From assembly GCA_902606115.1 (NCBI GenBank), contig CACLFM010000007.1, positions 1-63,261 on the forward strand: 63,261 nt of DNA, written 5' to 3'. The notes beneath the pieces were generated by a model, which worked only from the letters and a program-made list of their open reading frames with translations, was not told the origin of the DNA and searched no databases. Shown here piece after piece: positions 45,289 through 54,574 of this stretch. Position 1 is the first letter of the stretch; every line of letters starts with the position of its first letter. The position numbers and the translations under genes are program-made. Origin of the DNA: an uncultured Pelagibacteraceae bacterium (GTDB lineage Bacteria; Pseudomonadota; Alphaproteobacteria; Pelagibacterales; Pelagibacteraceae).

Positions 45289-46785
45289 ATGTTTCCAATT
45301 CTTTCATCTTTAATAATTTTACCATTTATAGGAGCTTTATTTTTAATTTTTATTAAATCTACAGAGAGAAATACAGGTATCAAATATGTTTCATTGTTTA
45401 TAACTTTCGCAAATTTTTTTATATCTTTATATCTTTGGAGAATATTTGATCCTTCAATATCAGCATTTCAATTTGTAGAAAATAGAATATGGATTGAGGG
45501 TTTTATTAATTATAAAGTTGGGATAGATGGTATTTCTATTTTATTCATAATTCTCACAACATTTATTACTCCGCTTTGTGTAATCTCAGTAAATTCAACG
45601 ACTAAATATAGATTAAAAGAGTTTTTAATTGCAATTTTAGTCATGGAAACTTTGATGATTGGAGTATTTTGTTCATTAGACTTAGTAATCTTTTATCTTT
45701 TTTTTGAAGGTGGATTAATTCCTATGTTTTTAATAATTGGTATTTGGGGTGGTAACAGAAGAGTTTATTCTGCCTTTAAATTTTTTCTTTTTACTTTAGT
45801 CGGATCTGTTTTAATGTTAGTTGCGATAATCGCAATTTATTGGATATCTGGAACAACAGATGTTGAAAAACTTTATGAGTTAGGGATTCAGGAAAATTAC
45901 CAAAAATTATTATGGTTAGCTTTTTTTTCATCATTTGCCGTCAAAACCCCAATGTGGCCTGTACATACATGGTTACCTGATGCACATGTAGAGGCACCTA
46001 CCGCAGGCTCAGTTTTGCTTGCTGCTGTTCTTTTAAAAATGGCTGGCTACGGATTTATTAGATTTTCAGTTGGTTTATTTCCAATTGCATCAATATATTT
46101 TGTTCCCCTAGTTTATACATTAAGTTTAATCGCGATAATTTACACTTCATTAGTTGCTTTAATGCAGGAGGATATGAAAAAGCTTATTGCCTACTCATCT
46201 GTTGCTCACATGGGCTTTGTCACTCTTGGCATTTTTACATTTACTCATCAGGGAATTGAAGGAAGCATTTTTCAAATGATAAGTCATGGTTTAATTTCAG
46301 CAGCATTATTTTTATCTGTAGGTGTAGTTTATGACAGGTTAAAAACAAGACAAATTAAAGATTTTTCTGGACTTGTAAACATAATGCCTAAATACGCAAT
46401 AATGTTAATGATATTTACATTGGGAGCTTTAGGTTTACCTGGAACAAGTGGATTTATTGGAGAGTTCCTTGTTCTAATGGGCACTTTTAAAAAAAGTATT
46501 TTAACAGCTACTATAGCAAGCATTGGAGTAATACTTGGTGCCGCTTATATGTTGTGGCTTTACAAAAGAGTTGCTTTTGGAGATGTATTAAAAACAATTG
46601 ATGTTAATAAAATGGTAGATTTAAATAAGTATGAAACAATAGTATTATCTTCACTAGCAATTTTAGTAATATTTTTTGGATTTTTTCCAGAACCTTTAAT
46701 TAAGACGTATACAGTATCAATAGATAATTTAATAAATGTTTTTAATTCATCAACCGGTCTAAATTTAGCAGAAAATACCAGATGA
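45289..46785 (+). CDS. nuoM: NADH-quinone oxidoreductase subunit M
   Basis: Antiporter-like proton-pumping subunit, 498 residues with about 14 helices. YLFFEGGLIPMFLIIG near residues 138-153 contains the essential Glu, and AFFSSFAVKTPMWPVHTWLPDAHVEAPTAGS near 208-238 holds the conserved Lys and the loop shared with NuoL and NuoN. The stop overlaps the nuoN start by 4 bases. Confidence 0.96.
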   Translation: MFPILSSLIILPFIGALFLIFIKSTERNTGIKYVSLFITFANFFISLYLWRIFDPSISAFQFVENRIWIEGFINYKVGIDGISILFIILTTFITPLCVISVNSTTKYRLKEFLIAILVMETLMIGVFCSLDLVIFYLFFEGGLIPMFLIIGIWGGNRRVYSAFKFFLFTLVGSVLMLVAIIAIYWISGTTDVEKLYELGIQENYQKLLWLAFFSSFAVKTPMWPVHTWLPDAHVEAPTAGSVLLAAVLLKMAGYGFIRFSVGLFPIASIYFVPLVYTLSLIAIIYTSLVALMQEDMKKLIAYSSVAHMGFVTLGIFTFTHQGIEGSIFQMISHGLISAALFLSVGVVYDRLKTRQIKDFSGLVNIMPKYAIMLMIFTLGALGLPGTSGFIGEFLVLMGTFKKSILTATIASIGVILGAAYMLWLYKRVAFGDVLKTIDVNKMVDLNKYETIVLSSLAILVIFFGFFPEPLIKTYTVSIDNLINVFNSSTGLNLAENTR

Positions 46786-48194
46786 ATAATCTATATTTTA
46801 TAATACCTGAGCTTTTTATTTCTTTATGCGTGATGTTTTTTTTAGTCTTAGGAGTTTTTAAAAATAATAGTTCCAAAATAATTTTTTATTTTTCATGTTT
46901 AATTATATTAGTTTCTCTTGCTATTAACCTAAATATCAAACTGCAAGGAAAAATTTTTTTATTTAATAACAGTTATGTGGTAGACGATCTATCATTGTTT
47001 ATTAAGTCAATAATTTTAATCTCTGCTTTTTTCGTAATGTTTAGCTCATATAATTATGTGAAAGTTAATAATATACTTAAAATTGAATACCCAATACTTA
47101 TCTTATGCTCGTTACTTGGTATGCTTGTAATGATAAGTTCAAACGATTTAATTGTTTTTTATATAGGTTTAGAACTTCAATCTCTTGCTCTATATGTATT
47201 AGCTTGTTTTAATAGAGATAACCTTTTATCTTCCGAATCTGGATTAAAATATTTTGTTTTGAGCGCATTATCATCGGGTTTACTTTTATATGGCTGTTCA
47301 TTAATTTATGGTTTTTCAAATTCAACTAATTTTAACGAGATATCTCAAAATTTTGATTTTGAATACGGAGTTGTTTTTGGTATGGTTTTTGTAATAGTGG
47401 GATTAGCATTTAAAATTTCTGCTGTTCCCTTTCATATGTGGGCTCCTGATGTATATCAAGGCTCACCAACATCTGTTACCGTATTGTTTGCAATTTTGCC
47501 TAAGATAGCAGCTTTAACTGTTTTTATTAAGTTTTTATATGGTCCATTTTTAAATCTTTTTGATGAGTGGCAAGTTATTATTATATTTCTATCTATTGCA
47601 TCAATGATATTAGGGGCGGTTGCTGCTATTGGTCAAAAAAATCTTAAAAGACTGATTGCTTATAGTTCAATAAGTCATATGGGTTATGCTTTAGCAGGAC
47701 TTACAACTGGAACCAATGAAGGTATTCAAAGTTCTTTAATTTATCTTATTATATACCTTATAATGAATCTGGCGTTTTTTAGTTGCCTTTTTATGTTAAA
47801 AAGAAAAGACAAGTTCTTTGAAAATATTGATGATCTATCGGGCCTTTCAAAAAAACATCCAATATTATCATTAAGTTTTTTAATAATTTTGTTTTCGCTT
47901 GCAGGAATACCTCCTCTTGCTGGTTTTTTTGCAAAATTTTATGTTTTTATGGCAGTGATACAGAAAGAAATGTATTTTTTAGCTGTTGTAGGATTGTTAG
48001 CCACAGTAATAGCAGCTTTTTATTATCTTAGAATTATAAAAATAATCTATTTTGATCCAGAGCAAGAAAAATTTGATACTTCTATAAATTTTGGTTTGAA
48101 ATTCACTTTAATATTTTCAACATTAATAATATTAATTTATTTTTTAAATCCAAATTTCATTAATAAATATGTAGTAAATATTTTAGTTATTTAA
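46782..48194 (+). CDS. nuoN: NADH-quinone oxidoreductase subunit N
   Basis: The third antiporter-like subunit, 470 residues. GLELQSLALYVLACF near residues 129-143 has the conserved acidic residue, AFKISAVPFHMWAPDVYQGSPTSVT near 210-234 the Lys and loop, and LIAYSSISHMGYALAGL near 297-313 a further conserved helix. It ends the complete 14-gene nuoA-N set. The stop shares one base with the birA start (TAATG). Confidence 0.95.
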   Translation: MNNLYFIIPELFISLCVMFFLVLGVFKNNSSKIIFYFSCLIILVSLAINLNIKLQGKIFLFNNSYVVDDLSLFIKSIILISAFFVMFSSYNYVKVNNILKIEYPILILCSLLGMLVMISSNDLIVFYIGLELQSLALYVLACFNRDNLLSSESGLKYFVLSALSSGLLLYGCSLIYGFSNSTNFNEISQNFDFEYGVVFGMVFVIVGLAFKISAVPFHMWAPDVYQGSPTSVTVLFAILPKIAALTVFIKFLYGPFLNLFDEWQVIIIFLSIASMILGAVAAIGQKNLKRLIAYSSISHMGYALAGLTTGTNEGIQSSLIYLIIYLIMNLAFFSCLFMLKRKDKFFENIDDLSGLSKKHPILSLSFLIILFSLAGIPPLAGFFAKFYVFMAVIQKEMYFLAVVGLLATVIAAFYYLRIIKIIYFDPEQEKFDTSINFGLKFTLIFSTLIILIYFLNPNFINKYVVNILVI

Positions 48195-48706
48195 TGGGTT
48201 TAAAAATTTTTAAATATAAAAAAGTTGTAAGTACAAATAATGTTGCAATAACAAAAATAAAACAAGGATATAAATCAGGTATTATAATTTCTGAAACTCA
48301 AACCAATGGAAGGGGTCAATACGGTAAAAAATGGATTTCTAATAAGGGAAATTTGTTTTTAAGTATGTTTTTTACAATTAACAAAAAAACTAAAATATCA
48401 AATTTGGTAAAAAGTAACTTAAAATCAATAAAAAAAATACTTTCAAAATATGTAAAATTAAAAATAAGTATTAAAATTCCAAATGATATTATGATAAATA
48501 AAAAAAAAATATGTGGAATTTTAAATGAAACTTTATTTTATGATAATTTAAAATTTATAATTGTTGGTATAGGTATAAATATATCTAATTCACCGAATTT
48601 TAAGGATTATCCAACTACAAATTTAAATGAAATAACAAATAAAAAAATTAATAAAATTGAATTATTAAAAAGAATTATTAAAATTTTTGAAAAAGAAATA
48701 AAATGA
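48194..48706 (+). CDS. birA: Short biotin-protein ligase
   Basis: Biotin-protein ligase joins biotin to acetyl-CoA carboxylase carrier protein by way of biotinyl-AMP. The catalytic core is present: TQTNGRGQYGKKWIS near residues 34-48 (the GRGRxGR loop that binds biotinyl-AMP), then IKIPNDIMINKKKICGIL near 95-112 with the active-site Lys, and VGIGINIS near 125-132. At 170 residues it lacks both the DNA-binding N-terminal domain and most of the SH3-like C-terminal domain (usual alphaproteobacterial length about 240-260). It must be a non-repressor, reduced enzyme. It overlaps coaX by 4 bases. Confidence 0.85.
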   Translation: MGLKIFKYKKVVSTNNVAITKIKQGYKSGIIISETQTNGRGQYGKKWISNKGNLFLSMFFTINKKTKISNLVKSNLKSIKKILSKYVKLKISIKIPNDIMINKKKICGILNETLFYDNLKFIIVGIGINISNSPNFKDYPTTNLNEITNKKINKIELLKRIIKIFEKEIK

Positions 48707-49449
48707 TTATTGTAGGAGATATAGGAAATACCGATGTTAAAATATGTTTTTTTTATAATGGAATTAAAAAAAAATATTTACTAAAAACTAATTCAATAAA
48801 TCGTCAGACTCTTAAAAAAAAATTTAATTTTTTAAGTAAAAAAATATACCATAAAAATGCTGTCTTTTGTAGTGTTGTTCCAAAAACCTTCATTGAAATT
48901 AAAAAAATTCTTTTTAACTTATATAAAATAAATTGTATTGAATTAAAAAAAATTAATTTATCCAAATTAATAAATATTAAAGTAAACAAAAAACAAATTG
49001 GATCTGACAGACTTGCTAATGCAATAAGTGTAATTAATAAAAACAAAAATTTTATTGTTGTTGATTTTGGTACCGCTACAACTTTTGATGTAATTACAAA
49101 ACATAATTATATAGGTGGAGTTATTGCTCCAGGGGTAGCTCTCTCATTAGACAATTTAATTAAGAAAGCAAGCTTAATACCAAATATTAAATTATATAAA
49201 TCTAATACTATAATTGGCAAAAATACAAAGCAGGCTGTAGTATCTGGTTTTTTTTGGGGTTATACAGGATTAATTAACAGTATAATTTTAAAAATAAAAA
49301 ATAAAACCAAACTAAAATATAGTATAATTTTCACAGGTGGCCTTGCACACCTATTTAATAAAGATATAAAAGATAAAATAACTATTGATAAAAATCTTAC
49401 TATTAAAGGTTTAATTAAAGTCTCGAAAACTTTAAATTATGAAAGATGA
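48703..49449 (+). CDS. coaX: Type III pantothenate kinase
   Basis: CoaX phosphorylates pantothenate in the first step of coenzyme A synthesis. It is the ASKHA-fold form that is not inhibited by CoA. The 248-residue protein has the phosphate-1 loop VGDIGNTDVK near residues 3-12, the substrate block GSDRLANA near 99-106, FVVDFGTATTFDVI near 113-126 with the catalytic Asp region, GGVIAPG near 133-139 and the adenosine motif IFTGGLAH. The birA-coaX-rnj order is typical for alphaproteobacteria. It overlaps rnj by 11 bases. Confidence 0.93.
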   Translation: MIIVGDIGNTDVKICFFYNGIKKKYLLKTNSINRQTLKKKFNFLSKKIYHKNAVFCSVVPKTFIEIKKILFNLYKINCIELKKINLSKLINIKVNKKQIGSDRLANAISVINKNKNFIVVDFGTATTFDVITKHNYIGGVIAPGVALSLDNLIKKASLIPNIKLYKSNTIIGKNTKQAVVSGFFWGYTGLINSIILKIKNKTKLKYSIIFTGGLAHLFNKDIKDKITIDKNLTIKGLIKVSKTLNYER

Positions 49450-51097
49450 ATTAATTTTTTGTCCGCTTGGCGGATCAGGTGAAATAGGCATGAATATGAA
49501 TCTTTTTGGTTTTGGTAAACCGGGGGATCATAAATGGATTATCGTAGATATTGGTGTTACTTTCGCTGATGAAAGTATTCCAGGTATTGATTTAATATAT
49601 CCAGATCCTGGATTTATAATAGATAAAAAAGAATCTTTGTTAGCTATAATTCTTACACACGCTCATGAAGATCACGTAGGTGCAATAACACAGATATGGC
49701 CGAAGTTAAATTGTGAGATTTATGCCACTCCTTTTACAGCGGCTCTTGTAGTAGAAAAATTTAGGGAAAAAAATATTGATATATCATCATATTTAAAAAT
49801 TGTTGAGTTAAATGGGAAAATTAATTTAGGTGAATTCGAAATCGATTTTATTGCTTTAACGCATTCAATCCTTGAGCCTAATGGATTAAAAATAAAAACT
49901 CCTTTAGGCAATATTTTGCATACAGGTGATTGGAAGTGCGATCCAGATCCATTAATAGGAAAAAAAATAGACTCTGATAAATTAATATCAATTGGTAACG
50001 AAGGAGTGCTTACAATGATTTGCGACTCTACGAATGTATTTAGCTTGGGTAGATCAGGCTCTGAGCTTAGTGTGAGAAAAAGTTTGTTGAAAATAATTGA
50101 AAGATTAAAAAAAAGAGTGATTATTACTTCATTTGCTTCAAATGTCGCAAGAATGGAAACAGTATTTTTCTGTGCAGAAAAAACTGGTAGACAAATTTCA
50201 TTAGTTGGAAGATCTATGCATAAAATATATAAGGCCGCAAGACAGTGTGGATATTTAAAAAATGTGATTGATCCTATTGATCCAAGAGACGCAAAAAAAA
50301 TATCCAGAGAAAAAATTATATACTTATGTACAGGAAGCCAAGGTGAACCAATGGGTGCTATGACCAGAATATCTAATTATACACATCCTGACGTACACAT
50401 CGAGAAAGATGACACTGTAATTTTTTCTTCCAAGATAATACCAGGCAATGAAAAAAAACTTTCTAAGTTACATAATAATTTAGTTTTAGAGGGTATAGAA
50501 GTTATTAATGAGGAAAATGAATTTGTTCATGTGTCTGGGCATCCGAATAGAGAAGATCTTAAGGATATGTACAAATGGATTAAACCAAAATCTGTTATTC
50601 CAGTTCATGGTGAACACAGACATATTCTTGAACATCTAGCTTTTGCAAAAGAGATGAAAGTGCCTCATCCAATTAAGGTAAAGAACGGAGATATTATCAA
50701 AATCGCACCTTGTGAAAAACCAGAGTTATACGATAAAGCACCATCAGGTAAACTCTATGTAGATGGTGACATTAGTGTTTTTGAAGATTCAAAATCAATT
50801 AAAGAAAGACGAAATCTCTCTACTAATGGAAGTTTAGAAGTCACAATTTTAGTTAACAATAATGGAAATATTTACAACTTTCCCATTATATCAGCTAAAG
50901 GATTGCCAATTGAAAATCTTGAGGAATTTAAATTTGGACTAGAAAAAGAAATTACCAAAACAGCTAGATCATTTGCATTGAATAACATAAAACAAGAAGA
51001 AAATGCAATTAGTGCTTTAAAAAAAGTTTGTAGGAAATTTACTAAGGAACAAATAGGCAAAAGACCTTTCACTAATATAAATTTAGTAAATATTTAA
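49439..51097 (+). CDS. rnj: Ribonuclease J
   Basis: A metallo-beta-lactamase/beta-CASP ribonuclease of 552 residues with 5'-3' exonuclease and endonuclease activity in mRNA decay and rRNA maturation. The metal motif THAHEDHVGAI is near residues 74-84, HTGDWKCDPDP near 160-170, the beta-CASP region has TGSQGEPMGAM near 301-311, SGHPNREDL near 362-370 and VHGEHRHI near 383-390. A C-terminal domain follows. It sits in the birA-coaX-rnj cluster. Confidence 0.94.
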   Translation: MKDELIFCPLGGSGEIGMNMNLFGFGKPGDHKWIIVDIGVTFADESIPGIDLIYPDPGFIIDKKESLLAIILTHAHEDHVGAITQIWPKLNCEIYATPFTAALVVEKFREKNIDISSYLKIVELNGKINLGEFEIDFIALTHSILEPNGLKIKTPLGNILHTGDWKCDPDPLIGKKIDSDKLISIGNEGVLTMICDSTNVFSLGRSGSELSVRKSLLKIIERLKKRVIITSFASNVARMETVFFCAEKTGRQISLVGRSMHKIYKAARQCGYLKNVIDPIDPRDAKKISREKIIYLCTGSQGEPMGAMTRISNYTHPDVHIEKDDTVIFSSKIIPGNEKKLSKLHNNLVLEGIEVINEENEFVHVSGHPNREDLKDMYKWIKPKSVIPVHGEHRHILEHLAFAKEMKVPHPIKVKNGDIIKIAPCEKPELYDKAPSGKLYVDGDISVFEDSKSIKERRNLSTNGSLEVTILVNNNGNIYNFPIISAKGLPIENLEEFKFGLEKEITKTARSFALNNIKQEENAISALKKVCRKFTKEQIGKRPFTNINLVNI

Positions 51098-51098
51098 T

Positions 51099-51344
51099 AT
51101 GAGTATTACAGGGTCACTGATAATATTTGTTCTAATTTGGTGGATTATTTTCTTTTCAATATTACCAATTGATGTAGACAGGAAACATAAGGAGATGATT
51201 GAAGGTGTTGATAAAGGATCACCTGAAAATCCCAGAATTTTCAAAAAATTAATTTATACAACTATATTATCTTCAATTATTTTTATAGGTATATTAATGC
51301 TAGTGAAGTATGATTACTTTAATTTAAGAAAGCTTATCTCGTAA
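51099..51344 (+). CDS. DUF1467 family membrane protein
   Basis: An 81-residue protein with two helices (about residues 5-24 and 52-72) flanking a conserved polar loop containing LPIDVDRKHKEMIEGVDKGSPENPRI. The match to DUF1467, a family found mainly in alphaproteobacteria and usually located between rnj and proS, is clear. Its function is unknown. It lies one base after rnj and shares one base with the proS start. Confidence 0.85.
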   Translation: MSITGSLIIFVLIWWIIFFSILPIDVDRKHKEMIEGVDKGSPENPRIFKKLIYTTILSSIIFIGILMLVKYDYFNLRKLIS

Positions 51345-52672
51345 TGTTTTTTTCGAATTTATTAATACCTATTTTAAAAAACAATCCTTCTGAGGCAAAA
51401 ATTAAGTCTCATAAATTAATGTTGAGAACAGGGATGATAAAACAATCTTCCGCAGGGATATATTCTTGGTTACCATTAGGTTTTAAAGTGATGAAGAAAA
51501 TTGAAAATATTGTGAGAGAGGAGCAAAACAATATATTTGCACAAGAGATGCTGATGCCCACAATTCAATCAAGTGACATATGGAAAGAAAGTGGAAGATA
51601 TGAGGATTATGGTGAAGAAATGCTTAGAATAACAGATAGACAAAAAAGAGAAATGTTGTTTGGACCCACTAATGAGGAATTAATAACAGATATATTTAGA
51701 AATAGCATAAAATCTTATAAATCATTACCTCAGCTTTTATACCATATACAATGGAAATTTAGAGACGAATTACGACCAAGATTTGGAATAATGCGATGTA
51801 GAGAATTTTATATGAAAGATGCATATTCATTTGATTTAAATGATGATCAGGGCGAATATTCTTACAACAAATTCTTTCTATCATATCTAAAAACTTTTAA
51901 AAGACTTGAGTTAAAAGCAATTCCTATGGCAGCTGATACAGGCCCTATAGGAGGAAATTTGTCTCATGAGTTTATTATACTTGCCGAGACAGGGGAAAGT
52001 AAAATTTATACAGATAAAAATATATTTGATGTTGACCACTCAGATTGTAACTTAGAAAAATACTCTTTGGAAAATATAAGAAAAAAATTTGATAATTATT
52101 ATGCTGTGACTGATGAAAAATTCGATAAAAAGGAATTTGATAAATTAGTTTTAAAAAAAAATCAAATTGAGACAAAAGGCATAGAAGTTGGCCATATTTT
52201 TTATTTTGGTGATAAATATTCTAAACCTATGAATGCATCCGTAGATCATAATGGAAAAAAAGTTTTTGTAAAAATGGGTTCATATGGTGTTGGTGTATCT
52301 AGATTAGTTGGTGCCATAATTGAGGCCAAATTTGATGAAAAAAAAGAAAATATGAATTGGCCTGTAAATATAGCCCCCTATGAATGTGCAATTTTGCCAT
52401 TAATTTCCAAAAGTGACAAAACAAATTTAGAAAAATCAATCAATATATTGAATAAACTTAAAGAAAATAAAATAGACACAATTATTGATGATACGGAGGA
52501 AAATTTTTCATCTAAAATGAAAAAGTTTAATCTTATTGGTGTTCCTTATCAAATACTTTTAGGTAAAAAATCTGATGATGAAATGCTCGAATTTAAAAAA
52601 GTTGGAGAAGAGTCAACTAAGTTAAAAATAGATGAGATAATCAAAATAATAAATTCAGAAAAAAAACATTGA
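51344..52672 (+). CDS. proS: Proline-tRNA ligase, short alphaproteobacterial type
   Basis: A class II aminoacyl-tRNA synthetase of 442 residues, the length of the alphaproteobacterial ProS that lacks the editing (INS) domain. Motif 1 is near SSAGIYSWLPLGFKV, motif 2 is FRDELRPRFGIMRCREFYMKDAYSF near residues 134-158, and motif 3 is GSYGVGVSRLVGAI near 311-324. The anticodon-binding domain fills the C terminus. Without INS, mischarged Ala-tRNA-Pro must be cleared by a separate factor such as ProXp-ala, not seen here. The stop overlaps the lolC TTG start by 3 bases of TTGA. Confidence 0.95.
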   Translation: MFFSNLLIPILKNNPSEAKIKSHKLMLRTGMIKQSSAGIYSWLPLGFKVMKKIENIVREEQNNIFAQEMLMPTIQSSDIWKESGRYEDYGEEMLRITDRQKREMLFGPTNEELITDIFRNSIKSYKSLPQLLYHIQWKFRDELRPRFGIMRCREFYMKDAYSFDLNDDQGEYSYNKFFLSYLKTFKRLELKAIPMAADTGPIGGNLSHEFIILAETGESKIYTDKNIFDVDHSDCNLEKYSLENIRKKFDNYYAVTDEKFDKKEFDKLVLKKNQIETKGIEVGHIFYFGDKYSKPMNASVDHNGKKVFVKMGSYGVGVSRLVGAIIEAKFDEKKENMNWPVNIAPYECAILPLISKSDKTNLEKSINILNKLKENKIDTIIDDTEENFSSKMKKFNLIGVPYQILLGKKSDDEMLEFKKVGEESTKLKIDEIIKIINSEKKH

Positions 52673-53898
52673 TTTCAAATTTAGAAAAAGAAATAACATT
52701 TAGATATTTAAAAACTAGGAAAAAAGACGGTTTTTTAAATGTTATAACAATATTCTCATTTATTGGTATTAGTCTAGGTGTTGCAGTCTTAATTATAGTT
52801 ATGTCAGTAATGAATGGATTTAGATCCGACTTAATTAAAAAAATAAATGGTTTTAATTCACACGCAACAATTCAAAGTTATGAAGAAAAATTAAATTTAA
52901 AAAAAATTAAAAGTTCCAATATTAATAACCAAATTGATGAGGCTATCTTTAGTAACAATGGAGAAGGCATTTTAATCAATAGAAATATAAGCAAAGGAGT
53001 TTTGATTAGAGGATATAAAAAAGATGATTTTAATAAACTCCGTATAGTTCAAAATAAAGATTTTTTAGGTAATAAATTATTGGATAAAGGTGAAATATCA
53101 ATTAGTAGAGAAATGGGATATGATCTAAATTTAAAAATTAACGATAAACTAAGTTTAATTTTTCCTTCCTCGGAAGATACACTTGTAGGTTCATTTCCTA
53201 AACAAAAAACTTTTCAAATAAAATCATTTTATAACAGCGGTTTTAACGATTTTGATAAATACATTGTTTTTATAAATATTAGCGATTTAGAGAATCAATT
53301 AGATTTAAAATTTGAGAATAGATTCTTAGAAATTTATTTCAAAGACCCAACCGATATTGATAAATTAAAATATGAATTAGCTAGGGTTTACCCTGAAGAA
53401 TTAATTTACACCTGGTCAGATTTAAACAAACCTCTTTTTTTAGCTTTAAAGGTTGAACGAAATGTAATGTTTATAATTTTATCATTAATAATAATTGTCG
53501 CAGCATTTAATATAGTATCAGGATTGACAATTTTAGTTAAAAATAAAACTAGAGAAATTGCAATTTTAAAATCAATCGGTGTTAAAAATCACTCTATACG
53601 AAAAATCTTTTTCTTAGTTGGATTTATCATTGGAACAAGTGCAACAATTTTTGGAGTCATATTAGGAATAATGTTTTCTATTTATATAGAAAACATAAGA
53701 CAATTTATTAGTAATCTATTCAATATTACTTTATTTCCAGAGGAGATTTATTTTTTAAGTAAGATGCCTTATGAATTAGACATTAAATCAATATTTCTAA
53801 TTTCCATTTGTTCAATTATTTCAACTTGTTTAGTATCTTTGTTTCCAGCTATTAAGGCCTCAAATTTAGATACGATAAAGTCCCTTAAATACGAATAA
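52669..53898 (+). CDS. lolC: Lipoprotein-releasing ABC transporter permease
   Basis: A MacB/LolC-LolE-type permease of 409 residues. One N-terminal helix (about 22-50, preceded by TFRYLKTRKKDGFLNVITIFS), a periplasmic domain (about 50-260) and three C-terminal helices are visible. With LolD it extracts lipoproteins from the inner membrane and hands them to LolA. A single LolC/E gene is present, so it would form a homodimer (LolF-type). The start is TTG at 52669, overlapping the proS stop; no ATG upstream of the conserved start is available. lolD follows after one base. Confidence 0.92.
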   Translation: MISNLEKEITFRYLKTRKKDGFLNVITIFSFIGISLGVAVLIIVMSVMNGFRSDLIKKINGFNSHATIQSYEEKLNLKKIKSSNINNQIDEAIFSNNGEGILINRNISKGVLIRGYKKDDFNKLRIVQNKDFLGNKLLDKGEISISREMGYDLNLKINDKLSLIFPSSEDTLVGSFPKQKTFQIKSFYNSGFNDFDKYIVFINISDLENQLDLKFENRFLEIYFKDPTDIDKLKYELARVYPEELIYTWSDLNKPLFLALKVERNVMFIILSLIIIVAAFNIVSGLTILVKNKTREIAILKSIGVKNHSIRKIFFLVGFIIGTSATIFGVILGIMFSIYIENIRQFISNLFNITLFPEEIYFLSKMPYELDIKSIFLISICSIISTCLVSLFPAIKASNLDTIKSLKYE

Positions 53899-53899
53899 T

Positions 53900-54574
53900 A
53901 TGATTGAATTTAATAATATATCGAAAAGTTATTTTACATCTAAAAAAATTGAAGTTTTGAAAAATATAAATTTTATTTTCAAACCTGGAAAAATATATTC
54001 CTTAATTGGTCCATCTGGGTCTGGAAAATCAACATTGCTAAATTTAATTTCTTTAATAGATAAGCCATCGAATGGTTTTATCAAACTAAACAATATTAAA
54101 ATAGACGATAACGATATTGATCAAAGAGACACTATTAGGTCCAAAAAGATTGGAATAATCTATCAAGATAAAAATTTATTATCTGATTTTACATCATTAG
54201 AAAATGTTTATATGGCAAGACTATCTATAGACGATAATAAAAAGAAAGCAGTTTTAGATGCTAAAAGTATAATTAAAAAGGTTGGATTGGATAAAAGATT
54301 AAGTCATCTACCAAGTGAATTATCTGGTGGAGAATCACAACGAATAGCAATATCCAGAGCATTAATAAATTCACCTGATATAATTTTAGCTGACGAGCCA
54401 ACAGGAAATTTGGACCATAAAAATGCTTCTGATATATTTAAATTACTATTAAGTCTGAAAAATAAAAAAAGAATAATTATATTTGCAACTCATAATAGAT
54501 ATTTTGCAGATATGTCTGATTGTAAATTAAGTTTAATTAATGGTAAAATAACTTCCATTAATGTTAGAAACTAA
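53900..54574 (+). CDS. lolD: Lipoprotein-releasing ABC transporter ATPase
   Basis: A 224-residue ABC ATPase. Walker A GPSGSGKST is near residues 36-44, the Q-loop IYQDKNLL near 89-96, the signature LSGGESQRIAISRAL near 143-157, and Walker B IILADEPTGNL near 162-172, followed by the switch His in ATHNR. The gene order lolC-lolD confirms the role as the energiser of lipoprotein release. It overlaps dnaE by 14 bases. Confidence 0.94.
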   Translation: MIEFNNISKSYFTSKKIEVLKNINFIFKPGKIYSLIGPSGSGKSTLLNLISLIDKPSNGFIKLNNIKIDDNDIDQRDTIRSKKIGIIYQDKNLLSDFTSLENVYMARLSIDDNKKKAVLDAKSIIKKVGLDKRLSHLPSELSGGESQRIAISRALINSPDIILADEPTGNLDHKNASDIFKLLLSLKNKKRIIIFATHNRYFADMSDCKLSLINGKITSINVRN

